A DNA stretch of 16,598 nucleotides from contig CALHRB010000072.1 in assembly GCA_938038165.1 (NCBI GenBank), positions 1-16,598 of the forward strand, written 5' to 3'. The stretch is from Candidatus Kapaibacterium sp. Lineage in GTDB: Bacteria > Bacteroidota > Ignavibacteria > Kapaibacteriales > UBA2268. A program made the position numbers and the translations under genes. Below the pieces are notes generated by a model. That model was not told where the DNA came from. It worked only from the letters and a program-made list of their open reading frames with translations, and ran no database searches. Of this stretch, positions 7,144-14,858 are shown one piece after another; within the stretch, counting starts at the first letter, position 1; every line of letters starts with the position of its first letter.

Positions 7144-7461
7144 ATGCCACTATTTGAATGGGAAGATGTAAAAATTATGGTTGACGAAGATGGATTTATG
7201 GAAAATCCAGAAGAATGGAACGAACGAGTTGCTCTTGCTCTTGCTTCAACCGAAGATGTAACAGAGCTAACAGAAGATCACTGGAAAATAATTAACTATT
7301 TAAGGGACTATTTCAAACAATATGGAATAGCTCCGATGATTCGTAAATTATGCAAAGAGACCGGATTTTCTTTGAAAACTATTTATGAACTATTTCCATC
7401 TGGTCCTGCTAAAGGTGCTTGTAAAGTTGCCGGTCTTGCTAAACCAACTGGTTGCGTTTAA
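7144..7461 (+). CDS. dsrC: DsrC, sulfur carrier protein
   Basis: Small 105-residue cytoplasmic sulfur carrier of the DsrC/TusE family. The swinging C-terminal arm ends in GACKVAGLAKPTGCV: two cysteines separated by ten residues (C93 and C104, the latter penultimate), which is the signature of true DsrC; TusE has only the last cysteine. DsrAB loads sulfur onto this arm as a trisulfide, which DsrMK then reduces. Other family features are the N-terminal DEDGFMENPEEWNE region and the helix-turn-helix-like core ending in KTIYELFPSGP. The start is ATG 7144 with GGAGG at 7133-7137; the reading frame extends further upstream, overlapping the dsrL end, but without a ribosome site. Gap to dsrL is 37 bp. 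A 199-bp structured spacer follows before dsrM. Confidence 0.96.
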   Translation: MPLFEWEDVKIMVDEDGFMENPEEWNERVALALASTEDVTELTEDHWKIINYLRDYFKQYGIAPMIRKLCKETGFSLKTIYELFPSGPAKGACKVAGLAKPTGCV

Positions 7462-7472
7462 ATCATTTTTAT

Positions 7473-7566
7473 TGGTTGTCCCTTAAGTTTTTATGAATGG
7501 AGGGGCAAGTTGTTTGATGATGAGTAGTATGATATTAAAGTCATTTTAATTATCGAGGGACAACCA
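7473..7566 (+). repeat. Inverted repeats in the dsrC-dsrM spacer able to form two competing hairpins
   Basis: TGGTTGTCCCT (7473-7483) is matched by its exact reverse complement AGGGACAACCA (7556-7566), enclosing 72 bp. The same left arm can instead pair locally: TTGTCCCT (7476-7483) with AGGGGCAA (7501-7508), eight pairs with one G-U. The two structures exclude each other. This could be an RNA switch or attenuator, a protein-binding site, or the remnant of a small repeat element; the sequence alone does not decide. Confidence 0.5.
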
Positions 7567-7604
7567 TTCATTTTAATCAGGTTTAAAAATTTATATTTTA
7601 TAAG

Positions 7605-7626
7605 AAAAAGCCAAGTTTGCTTTTTT
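7605..7626 (+). terminator. Weak terminator- or attenuator-like hairpin before dsrM
   Basis: AAAAAGC (7605-7611) pairs with GCTTTTT (7619-7625) around a seven-base loop, and the 3' arm is itself a T-run. The stem is mostly A-T, so termination would be inefficient. Located 35 nt before the dsrM ATG, it could lower read-through into dsrMK or, with the inverted repeats upstream, be part of an attenuator. Confidence 0.3.
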
Positions 7627-7660
7627 GAAGTCAATTCCATTTATCATCAAAGAGGATAAG

Positions 7661-8593
7661 ATGATCATAATTTATATATTAACCATTCTAAGTATTATAA
7701 CTTTTTTAGTGGCAGTTATTTCTAAAATAATTAGAATTTCTTCGGCACCGGTCCATTTGAGATGGGAGCTTTATCCAGTTCCACACGAAGGTGGGGGTAA
7801 AGCCAAATATGGCGGCTCAAGGCTTGAAGAACCTGACTGGTGGGAGAAGAAAATTCACAAAGATAGTTTAGGCGAGCTGAAGGTGATGGTTCCAGAAATT
7901 GTTTTTCTGAAAGGTGTTTGGGAGCATAACAAACAATTATGGCTTGGTTCTTATCCTTTCCATTTTGCTTTATATTTATTTATTGCCAATATTGCATTAT
8001 TTACACTTGTAACTTTCCTAAAACTAATCGGATATGACATCTTTTTATCAAATAATATATTTGGGCAGATAATTTATTATGCTATCTTTATTTTTGCCTG
8101 GACTGGCTCCATACTTGGATTAATAGGGACAATTAGACTTCTTTTTTCGAGGACTGTTGACCCAAATTTATCAAAATACAGCTCAGCAAGTCATTATTTT
8201 AATATACTTTTTATTGGTTCGCTTTACTTGACTGTATTTTTATGGTTAATATCAGGAAGAAATTTTGTTGCCGAAATGGCAAATTTCTACTACGGTCTGG
8301 TTACATTTTCAACAGCTATAGAAATACCAATAGTAGCTTATTGGCATATTATTTTATCATTACTTTTCATTGCCTACCTTCCTTTTACTCATATGTCTCA
8401 CTTTTTCACTAAGTATTTCACTTATCATCAAGTGCGATGGGAAGATGAACCAAATATACCGTCAAGTAAATTGAACAAAAAGTTATCGGAGCAATTGAAT
8501 TTTCCTGTTTCATGGGCTGCCCCTCACATAGGTGCTGACGGAACAAAATCATGGTTAGCTATAGCTACTGAAATACCACAAAAGGAGAAATAA
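7661..8593 (+). CDS. dsrM: DsrM, membrane cytochrome b subunit of DsrMK
   Basis: NarI-like membrane protein that draws electrons from menaquinol for DsrK. The ATG at 7661 (AGAGGA at 7651-7656) gives 310 residues; an upstream in-frame TTG at 7625 lies in a hairpin and is not preferred. Hydrophobic segments lie near residues 2-22, 98-122, 134-160, 178-198 and 223-243, five to six spans. Histidines in or at the ends of spans (H101, H178, H229, H244) are candidate ligands for two b hemes. The long hydrophilic loop at 23-97 between the first and second spans, with a PDWWEKK stretch, is typical of DsrM rather than of QmoC. The stop codon is 2 nt before the dsrK start, indicating translational coupling and a two-subunit complex. 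Related TmcC/HmeC subunits are less likely in this context. Confidence 0.9.
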   Translation: MIIIYILTILSIITFLVAVISKIIRISSAPVHLRWELYPVPHEGGGKAKYGGSRLEEPDWWEKKIHKDSLGELKVMVPEIVFLKGVWEHNKQLWLGSYPFHFALYLFIANIALFTLVTFLKLIGYDIFLSNNIFGQIIYYAIFIFAWTGSILGLIGTIRLLFSRTVDPNLSKYSSASHYFNILFIGSLYLTVFLWLISGRNFVAEMANFYYGLVTFSTAIEIPIVAYWHIILSLLFIAYLPFTHMSHFFTKYFTYHQVRWEDEPNIPSSKLNKKLSEQLNFPVSWAAPHIGADGTKSWLAIATEIPQKEK

Positions 8594-8595
8594 TT

Positions 8596-10209
8596 ATGTC
8601 TGCAAAAAAGATTGATATAAAAGTTACTGATATTAGTAAAGGTCAGGGTGTATTAGTCCCTATTGAACCGGTTGATGATGTCAAACTGCCGCCACCTTAT
8701 GACAAACTTGAAGAATTACCGGGATTCAGAAAACTTGGACAACAATCACTTGATAAATACGATGGTTATATTGACGGTGTTATTGCTGTTGGCGTTCCAA
8801 AGCCACAAAGCGAGGAAGAAGAGCAGAAATTGGTAGAAAGCTTTCTATCTGGTTTGATGAAATTATTCAGTAATGAGAACAATTGGACTTTTCTTCAGCC
8901 TTTGGTGCTTTCGATGGAACACTGTGCAAAATGTCAAACTTGTAATCATGACTGTCCAGTTTATGAAGCAAGCGGCGAGGTAGAAATTTACCGTCCGACT
9001 TATAGGGCTGAAGTTCTCAGAAGATTATATTTTAAATATGTGAAACCCGGAAGCCCTCTCATTAAGAAATTTCAGCATGGTGACATTGAATTAAACTGGA
9101 CTCTTATATCAAGACTGGTTGAATTAAGTTATCGTTGCACTCTTTGCAGGAGATGTGCTCAAAGCTGTCCTATAGGCGTGGATAACGGGCTGATCACCCA
9201 CGAACTTAGAAAGCTTTTCAGTCAGGAAATGGGCATTGCTCCAAAAGAACTTCACGAAAAAGGCACAGTTCAGCAGCTTGAAGTTGGTTCCAGCACAGGA
9301 ATGAATTCACTGGTTGTCAAAGACAATGTCGAATTTATTGATGAAGATATGAGTGAAAAAGTCGGCTTTAAAGTCGAAACCAAATGGGATGTCGAAGGAG
9401 CTGATGTATTACTTATTCATAATGCAGGGGAAATACTTGCTTGGCCAGAAAATCCGGGTGCTTTTGCTATTTTATGTGAATTGGCCGGAATTAAGTGGAC
9501 TCTTTCAAGCGAAGCTGTCGGTTATGATGGGGTTAACTATGGTCTTTTTTATGATGATGTTCAATTGGCAAGAATAGTTGTTAGACACGCTGAAATAGCC
9601 AAGAAATTAGGGGTAAAAAAAATTGTTATGGGCGAGTGTGGTCACGAAAGTAAAGTTTTAGGCATAATTGGGGAGAGAATTATTGGTGGCGATGTCCATA
9701 CCGAAAATGCTCTTACCTTTATGGAAAATATAATTAACAGTGGCAAATTAAATCTTAATCCTGAAAGGAATTACTTTCCTGTTACATTACACGATCCTTG
9801 CAATCTTGTCAGAATTATGGGGGTTGTTGAACCTCAAAGAAGGATCTTAAGAAAAATTGCCCCAAAATTCAGAGAGATGGAACCTCATGGTGTAAGAAAT
9901 TATTGCTGTGGTGGTGGTTCGGGATTTGCTGTTATGTCTGGCAATAATTTTACAGATTGGAGAATGCACTTCAGCGGTAAAATGAAATTTAAGCAGATAC
10001 TCGATGCTTTTGCCGACGAAGATCTTACCTCTAATTCTCCTAAATATGTATGTGCCCCATGTTCTAATTGCAAAGGTCAGATCAGAGATATCCTCGACTT
10101 TTACGGTGCTAAAGAAAAATCCGGAATTTATTACGGTGGTTTGGTGGAATTGATAATCAATGCTGTGGATGATATCAAGGAGCCTTTTATTGATTTTGAT
10201 ATGATGTGA
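8596..10209 (+). CDS. dsrK: DsrK, HdrD-like catalytic iron-sulfur subunit of DsrMK
   Basis: Cytoplasmic subunit that is thought to reduce the DsrC trisulfide on a heterodisulfide-reductase-type cluster. The 537 residues show two classical [4Fe-4S] motifs: CAKCQTCNHDCP (C110, C113, C116, C120) and CTLCRRCAQSCP (C181, C184, C187, C191). The C-terminal half carries the CCG-type catalytic site: C348 (GECGH), C402 (HDPCN), C437-C438 (YCCGGGSG) and C486/C489 (CAPCSNC). The start ATG has AAAGGAG at 8581-8587. This gene ends the operon: dsrJ, dsrO and dsrP, present in many full DsrMKJOP complexes, are not here. A short dyad covers the stop codon and an intrinsic terminator follows 38 nt later. Confidence 0.93.
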   Translation: MSAKKIDIKVTDISKGQGVLVPIEPVDDVKLPPPYDKLEELPGFRKLGQQSLDKYDGYIDGVIAVGVPKPQSEEEEQKLVESFLSGLMKLFSNENNWTFLQPLVLSMEHCAKCQTCNHDCPVYEASGEVEIYRPTYRAEVLRRLYFKYVKPGSPLIKKFQHGDIELNWTLISRLVELSYRCTLCRRCAQSCPIGVDNGLITHELRKLFSQEMGIAPKELHEKGTVQQLEVGSSTGMNSLVVKDNVEFIDEDMSEKVGFKVETKWDVEGADVLLIHNAGEILAWPENPGAFAILCELAGIKWTLSSEAVGYDGVNYGLFYDDVQLARIVVRHAEIAKKLGVKKIVMGECGHESKVLGIIGERIIGGDVHTENALTFMENIINSGKLNLNPERNYFPVTLHDPCNLVRIMGVVEPQRRILRKIAPKFREMEPHGVRNYCCGGGSGFAVMSGNNFTDWRMHFSGKMKFKQILDAFADEDLTSNSPKYVCAPCSNCKGQIRDILDFYGAKEKSGIYYGGLVELIINAVDDIKEPFIDFDMM

Positions 10210-10247
10210 CGTCATCATAGAATAAATAAGAGAATTACAAGCTCTTG

Positions 10248-10283
10248 AAAGCTGTCTAAAATTTTTTTGGGCAGCTTTTTTTT
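10248..10283 (+). terminator. Intrinsic terminator of the dsr operon
   Basis: AAAGCTGTC (10248-10256) pairs with GGCAGCTTT (10270-10278), nine pairs with one G-U, around a loop of 13 bases, and runs straight into eight T residues (10276-10283). It lies 38 nt after the dsrK stop and no further + strand gene follows, so it closes the operon. Confidence 0.85.
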
Positions 10284-10308
10284 GTTACAATATCTGTTGA
10301 TATAAGGT

Positions 10309-10345
10309 AAAAAAAAAGCCGGAACTTTTATGAAGTCCCGGCTTT
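10309..10345 (-). terminator. Intrinsic terminator of the large secreted-protein gene
   Basis: Read on the - strand, AAAGCCGGGACTT (10345-10333) pairs with AAGTTCCGGCTTT (10327-10315) over 13 positions with one G-U and a five-base loop, then a T-run (complement of the A-run 10309-10317). On the + strand one position mismatches, so orientation favours the - strand gene ending at 10368. It faces the dsr terminator 25 bp away. Confidence 0.88.
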
Positions 10346-10367
10346 GATGATTTAATCATAGATTAAA

Positions 10368-13300
10368 TTATTTGACAATAAGCATTCTCTTTGCTAATGA
10401 TGTTCCGTTTGCATAAAGAATATAATTATAGACACCACTGGATAAGTTCAAATCATTAGCACTAATTTCGACGTTGTGCATACCTGCAGGAATTACATTG
10501 TTCAAAAGAACAGCAATTTCTCTGCCGAAGCTGTCGGTGATAACCAATCTAACATTTTCTGAGTTGGGAATATAGAAACTGATTGTGGACTTATCACCGA
10601 ATGGGTTTGGTTTGTTAGCATAAAGAATTAAGTCGCCATTTTCTGATTCTTCTTTACCCATAATGATGAAGGTTGTGATGGCAACTGTAAACTCCTTGCT
10701 CCAAACTTCGCCGCAGGGATTTGTAACTTTGCATTTGTAAACACCAGCATCGGGATCGTCTGCGTTAGCTTTGACGAAAGTTGAATTGGTTTCATCAGTG
10801 ATTTCAACATCGTTTTTATACCATTGATAGCTTAATTGACCGCCATTAGCAGTAAGTTCAAGTTTCAGTTCTTCACCTTTCTTGACACTGACGGTTTCGT
10901 TTGGCTGGGTTAGAATAACCGGAGCAGTCATCACCATCAATTCTGCATCATTAGTCATAGCTGATTTATTGCTATACTCAGCTGTAACTTTGCATGAATA
11001 CTTACCGACATCCTGAATCTGAACATCTGATATTGTCAAAGTATTGGTCATTGAGCCGCTTAATCTTCCTTCGTCTTTCAATGGTGCACCATCTTTCATC
11101 CATTGATAGTGAACCTTAACGTTTGGAAGTGTAGCGTTTGCATCAACTGTAAATAAAGCAGTTTCGCCAAAGCATACACTGTTATCAGCAGGTTGAGTAT
11201 TGATTACGACATCTGGTAATTCAACAATAGAAATTCTTTCAGAACTTGCTTCACCGCAGAGACCGGCAATCTTAACCCAATAGTCATCGCCATAATCGCT
11301 AGGTTTAATATCTCTAATGGAAAGAATAGATGATTTAGAACCTGCTATTCTGTCGTTATCTTTGAGTGGGAGGGTTCCTCTATACCATTGAATTTGTGGC
11401 TGATACATAACAGGGTCATTCTCATAAATGTGCATATCAAGAGTAAAGTTGACAACATCACCTGGATCTGCCATTTGAGTTGAGGGCTGGGTTGTAATTT
11501 CAGTGGTTCTCAATGTGTAGAGCAGAACTCTTTCAGTTGTAACATCATCAGCACCGCCAGTTCCTTTGATATCACAATAATAAACTCCGCCCAATTCGTG
11601 TGTTAAAGCTGGTAAGTATAAAATAGGATCTGTGGCTTTGTCGATAGCAATACCATCTTTGTACCACTGATAAGTTAACTCGGCTCCAAAATCAATATCT
11701 GCAACCACAATAAACATTTGATTGGTTGAACCGATACAATTTACAATTTCTTTTGGTTGTTCAACTATAGTAATTTTCGTAATAACGTTATCAGAGCCAG
11801 CATAATAAATATTCTTTGCTCTTTCTTCCTGAGTAAAATCAAATTTTTCAATTTCATCTCTCATTGCTCCAAGTTCGGGCAGTGGATAGTAGTAAACAAT
11901 TGCGGGATTAATCTTGGTTAGTCTGAAATCAGTTGGTCCCATAAAGAATAATTCTGAATTAGCAGAAGTTAATTCTTTACCTGTCAGATTTCTGAAATTA
12001 ACCATATTAGAAACAAGAGTTCCGTTAACATTGGCAAAATTAGCACCTGTTGAGAAGAAATTATTCTCATTTGACTGATAATTAAACGGTGCTGAACCGG
12101 TTAATTGGAATGCTATGCCACCACCATTATTGTAAAATATGTTTCTTTTAATATTCAAGCCCGATCCAAGGTTTAAAATATTGATTGCTGGTAATGTTCC
12201 AGTTGAAACAAAGGTATTATAAAAGATTCCTGCTGAGTTGGGATTATTGATTAAAAGACCAGTAGCAGTATTTGCTCCGACCATATTATTAGCAATCCAT
12301 CCACCTGAACCACCGCTAATTTCCAAACCTGTTTTGCTTCCTCCGGAAACCATGATTTTGTTATAATATACTTTGGCGAATGAGTTCGAAATCAGAAAAA
12401 TACCGTGCAGGTTTGTTCCTTTGATATCATTATTTTTGACCATAGCTGGCAAGCTTGAATTTGCTACTTGGTTCAAAAGAATACCTGCTCTATTGATAGC
12501 AGTAGATGTCATTGAAACATTGACAATATTGTTCTGCAAGTTAAGATTTGTCATACCTTGTAAATAGAAGCCGTGTCCATTAGAACCTGCAACACTGTTA
12601 CCTGTGATTTCAGCAGGTCCGGCAGTTGTGGTATTGTGAATATCAATGATACCACCAACCAATGTTCCGAGTGCTGTTGCAGTGCTACCTGTAAATCCGT
12701 TAATTCTGTTATTTTTAATAGTTGTGGCATTCATTGTATAGATAGCAACTTCGTAGCCAGGTAATGAGAAGAAATTATTGTCATTAATCTGAACGCCTGT
12801 AGCATTTTCAATGTGAACTCCCTGCCAGGTGAAGTTACCAAAGCTATTATCCTTGATATTAAAATTAGAGGACCAGACACCTATAGGAGATGTATGCCAT
12901 AATGGTGCTGAGCCGTTGTTAAATGCATTATTCAATAATGTAAGATTATTCAAAGCATTGTTAAGTGATTTAATCAAGACGAAGTCAGCAGTTTTGGGAG
13001 CATTGGCTTTACCATTGAACACACAATTGGTGAAGGTTATGTTGTTATTTCCGCCTGTTAGTTCAAAAATTGTAGCAAAATTAGCTCCATTGGCATTGAA
13101 GGTTATATTATCGAATGAAATATAATTATAACCCTGTAATTTGAACAAAAAGTTGTTAGCAGCAGATGTGGCGCTATACTCCAGAATAACATCATAATTG
13201 TTTCCGGATATTGACTTGAATGATATTGGATATTGTCTTGTTCCACGGGGAATAACTGTGATTCCAGCTTGATAAGTTCCGGGTCTGACCAGAAAGTTAA

Positions 13301-14696
13301 CAGGACCGGCAAGACCCCAATAAGAAATAAAGTCCATTGCTTCTCTGATTGATTTATAATCAGAACCAATTGAACCAATCGTATAAGTTCCACCAGATAA
13401 TGCTTTATAAACTTCGTATTGACCTCTGTCGTTATCAGGGACTTCATCTGGAACTCCGTTCGGAAGTGATGTCCATGCTTCGATTAAATAAGGTCTGATA
13501 CCGGTTCCGAAATAATAAGAACCGCAATCAACTATCAATTCTTGATTTCTGGCTAAATTTATTCCGCTAACATAGGTAGGAGTTTGTGTAACTCCATCAA
13601 TTGAGTAATTGACAACTACACTTGTTAATGGTTTTGGAGCATAATTCTTAATCTTTAGTAAGACACGTTGCTCCCCAACGTCCAAAGGCAGCATAGCTTC
13701 TGCATCAATAAAGCCGGCGTCGTTAAGAATTGGGCTAACTGTAATTGTAGATCTATCGTTGCCTGCATTGGCATCGGGATAACTGTTAGCTTCTATATTC
13801 GTTCCTCTTGGGTTGGTAGTCCATGCTGATAAGGTGTAAGGACCCCATGGGGCAGCAGGAGTAAATTTATATCCAGGATGTAATGTAATTTCCTGAGTTT
13901 CGTTAAGGGCTAAACTTCCGGTCCAGTTGTAAGCAGTTTGGGCAACACCATTAATTGTCCAATTGATTGTAACACTTGTTAAAGTATTTTTGCTGAAGTT
14001 CTTAAGAACTACTTTGATTGGCTGATTGTTATCAGAATTGAATAAATTAATGGGTGAAGTAAAACTTGTTATTCCCGCATCATTTTGGGTTACGTATGTG
14101 GCATTGACATAAAAGTCAAGGTAGCTTCCATAGTAATAATATCCACCACTTGGGCAGGGGTTGTCCGGACAGGCATTATAATATTGGCAATAGTAGTAAT
14201 AAGTGTTAATTACTCTAAATCTTCTGGAACCAGTTGTTCCAACAGATGGTAGTGAAAATGTGCTAGAAAAACTTGTTGAATAAGTACCTGATCCTGAATA
14301 ATACATTCGCTCGTTTGAATCGAATGTGTAATTATTATTAGCATCGCACCATAACGCTAATTGCTGAGGATAAAGGTAATATGAATAACCATAGTAATAA
14401 TAGTAACCATAGTAATCACCGCCCATCCAATAAAAGGAATAAGTTTGACCAGCTTGTAAAGTGGCAGTAGTGCTAACATAAGTTCCCGTTCCGGTGTAGC
14501 CATAATAGCTGAACAGAGTTGTACCACCTGAATTTCTGATGATGAACTGATTTGTTCCCATGGGATAATAGAAATATGGGGTACACCATTGTGCTTCAGA
14601 TTGGACAGCTCCGAGCAAAAACACAATGAAAAATGAAATAGTCAGCATAATCTTCATTTTAAGATTGCCGACTGACTTTGTGAGTAATTTGTTCAT
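10368..14696 (-). CDS. Large secreted beta-helix/Ig-repeat surface protein with type IX secretion sorting domain
   Basis: 1442 residues; start ATG with AAAGGA on the coding strand (complement of 14702-14707). Residues 1-36 form a signal peptide (basic start, hydrophobic core about 17-31, likely cut near SEAQ-W). Residues 37-200 resemble a GEVED-type domain (LALWCDANNNYTFDSNERM, then GSRRFRV) but are extraordinarily tyrosine-rich, with runs such as YYGYYYYYGYSYY. Two CARDB-like adhesive modules follow at about 204-320 and 325-430 (each opening NDAGI or NDAGF). A parallel beta-helix (pectin-lyase-like) spans about 436-930, with recurring N-N-x-F/I-turns. Four Ig-like modules with Q-W-Y/M and G-x-Y-x-C/V patterns cover about 985-1345. 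The last 90 residues (NKPNPFGDKSTISFYIP to LAKRMLIVK) are a type A T9SS sorting domain. Probably exported and attached to the cell surface as an adhesin or glycan-binding protein. No catalytic residues were identified. Confidence 0.88.
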   Translation of the reverse strand: MNKLLTKSVGNLKMKIMLTISFFIVFLLGAVQSEAQWCTPYFYYPMGTNQFIIRNSGGTTLFSYYGYTGTGTYVSTTATLQAGQTYSFYWMGGDYYGYYYYYGYSYYLYPQQLALWCDANNNYTFDSNERMYYSGSGTYSTSFSSTFSLPSVGTTGSRRFRVINTYYYYCQYYNACPDNPCPSGGYYYYGSYLDFYVNATYVTQNDAGITSFTSPINLFNSDNNQPIKVVLKNFSKNTLTSVTINWTINGVAQTAYNWTGSLALNETQEITLHPGYKFTPAAPWGPYTLSAWTTNPRGTNIEANSYPDANAGNDRSTITVSPILNDAGFIDAEAMLPLDVGEQRVLLKIKNYAPKPLTSVVVNYSIDGVTQTPTYVSGINLARNQELIVDCGSYYFGTGIRPYLIEAWTSLPNGVPDEVPDNDRGQYEVYKALSGGTYTIGSIGSDYKSIREAMDFISYWGLAGPVNFLVRPGTYQAGITVIPRGTRQYPISFKSISGNNYDVILEYSATSAANNFLFKLQGYNYISFDNITFNANGANFATIFELTGGNNNITFTNCVFNGKANAPKTADFVLIKSLNNALNNLTLLNNAFNNGSAPLWHTSPIGVWSSNFNIKDNSFGNFTWQGVHIENATGVQINDNNFFSLPGYEVAIYTMNATTIKNNRINGFTGSTATALGTLVGGIIDIHNTTTAGPAEITGNSVAGSNGHGFYLQGMTNLNLQNNIVNVSMTSTAINRAGILLNQVANSSLPAMVKNNDIKGTNLHGIFLISNSFAKVYYNKIMVSGGSKTGLEISGGSGGWIANNMVGANTATGLLINNPNSAGIFYNTFVSTGTLPAINILNLGSGLNIKRNIFYNNGGGIAFQLTGSAPFNYQSNENNFFSTGANFANVNGTLVSNMVNFRNLTGKELTSANSELFFMGPTDFRLTKINPAIVYYYPLPELGAMRDEIEKFDFTQEERAKNIYYAGSDNVITKITIVEQPKEIVNCIGSTNQMFIVVADIDFGAELTYQWYKDGIAIDKATDPILYLPALTHELGGVYYCDIKGTGGADDVTTERVLLYTLRTTEITTQPSTQMADPGDVVNFTLDMHIYENDPVMYQPQIQWYRGTLPLKDNDRIAGSKSSILSIRDIKPSDYGDDYWVKIAGLCGEASSERISIVELPDVVINTQPADNSVCFGETALFTVDANATLPNVKVHYQWMKDGAPLKDEGRLSGSMTNTLTISDVQIQDVGKYSCKVTAEYSNKSAMTNDAELMVMTAPVILTQPNETVSVKKGEELKLELTANGGQLSYQWYKNDVEITDETNSTFVKANADDPDAGVYKCKVTNPCGEVWSKEFTVAITTFIIMGKEESENGDLILYANKPNPFGDKSTISFYIPNSENVRLVITDSFGREIAVLLNNVIPAGMHNVEISANDLNLSSGVYNYILYANGTSLAKRMLIVK

Positions 14697-14786
14697 AGTA
14701 AATCCTTTACAATTATTAAAAATAATTAAACTATAAGGTTAAGAATTAATTTCTGAAACTTTTTAAAAAGTAAATTTAAAATCAAA

Positions 14787-14794
14787 CAAATATA
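14787..14794 (-). promoter_or_regulatory. Possible Bacteroidota-type -7 promoter element for the large secreted-protein gene
   Basis: On the - strand TATATTTG matches the Bacteroidota -7 consensus TAnnTTTG, about 90 nt upstream of the start at 14696 in the AT-rich 162-bp gap after recG (14697-14858). I could not find a convincing -33 TTTG at the right distance, and such A/T-rich matches arise easily by chance. Nothing else recognisable lies in this gap. Confidence 0.25.
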
Positions 14795-14858
14795 ATAAAA
14801 ACTTAATTTAATTTAATCACTTCAATCATTTATATATACCATTAACATTTAAAAAGTT

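Noticed and set aside
10200..10219. Dyad TATGATG/CATCATA around the dsrK stop codon
   Set aside because: Seven pairs of mostly A-T around a six-base loop, formed partly by coding sequence; likely chance, and a much better terminator follows.
12373..13125. Several + strand open frames opposite the large secreted-protein gene
   Set aside because: They are antisense to its beta-helix part; their composition mirrors that repeat-rich coding sequence and no ribosome sites or domains are seen.
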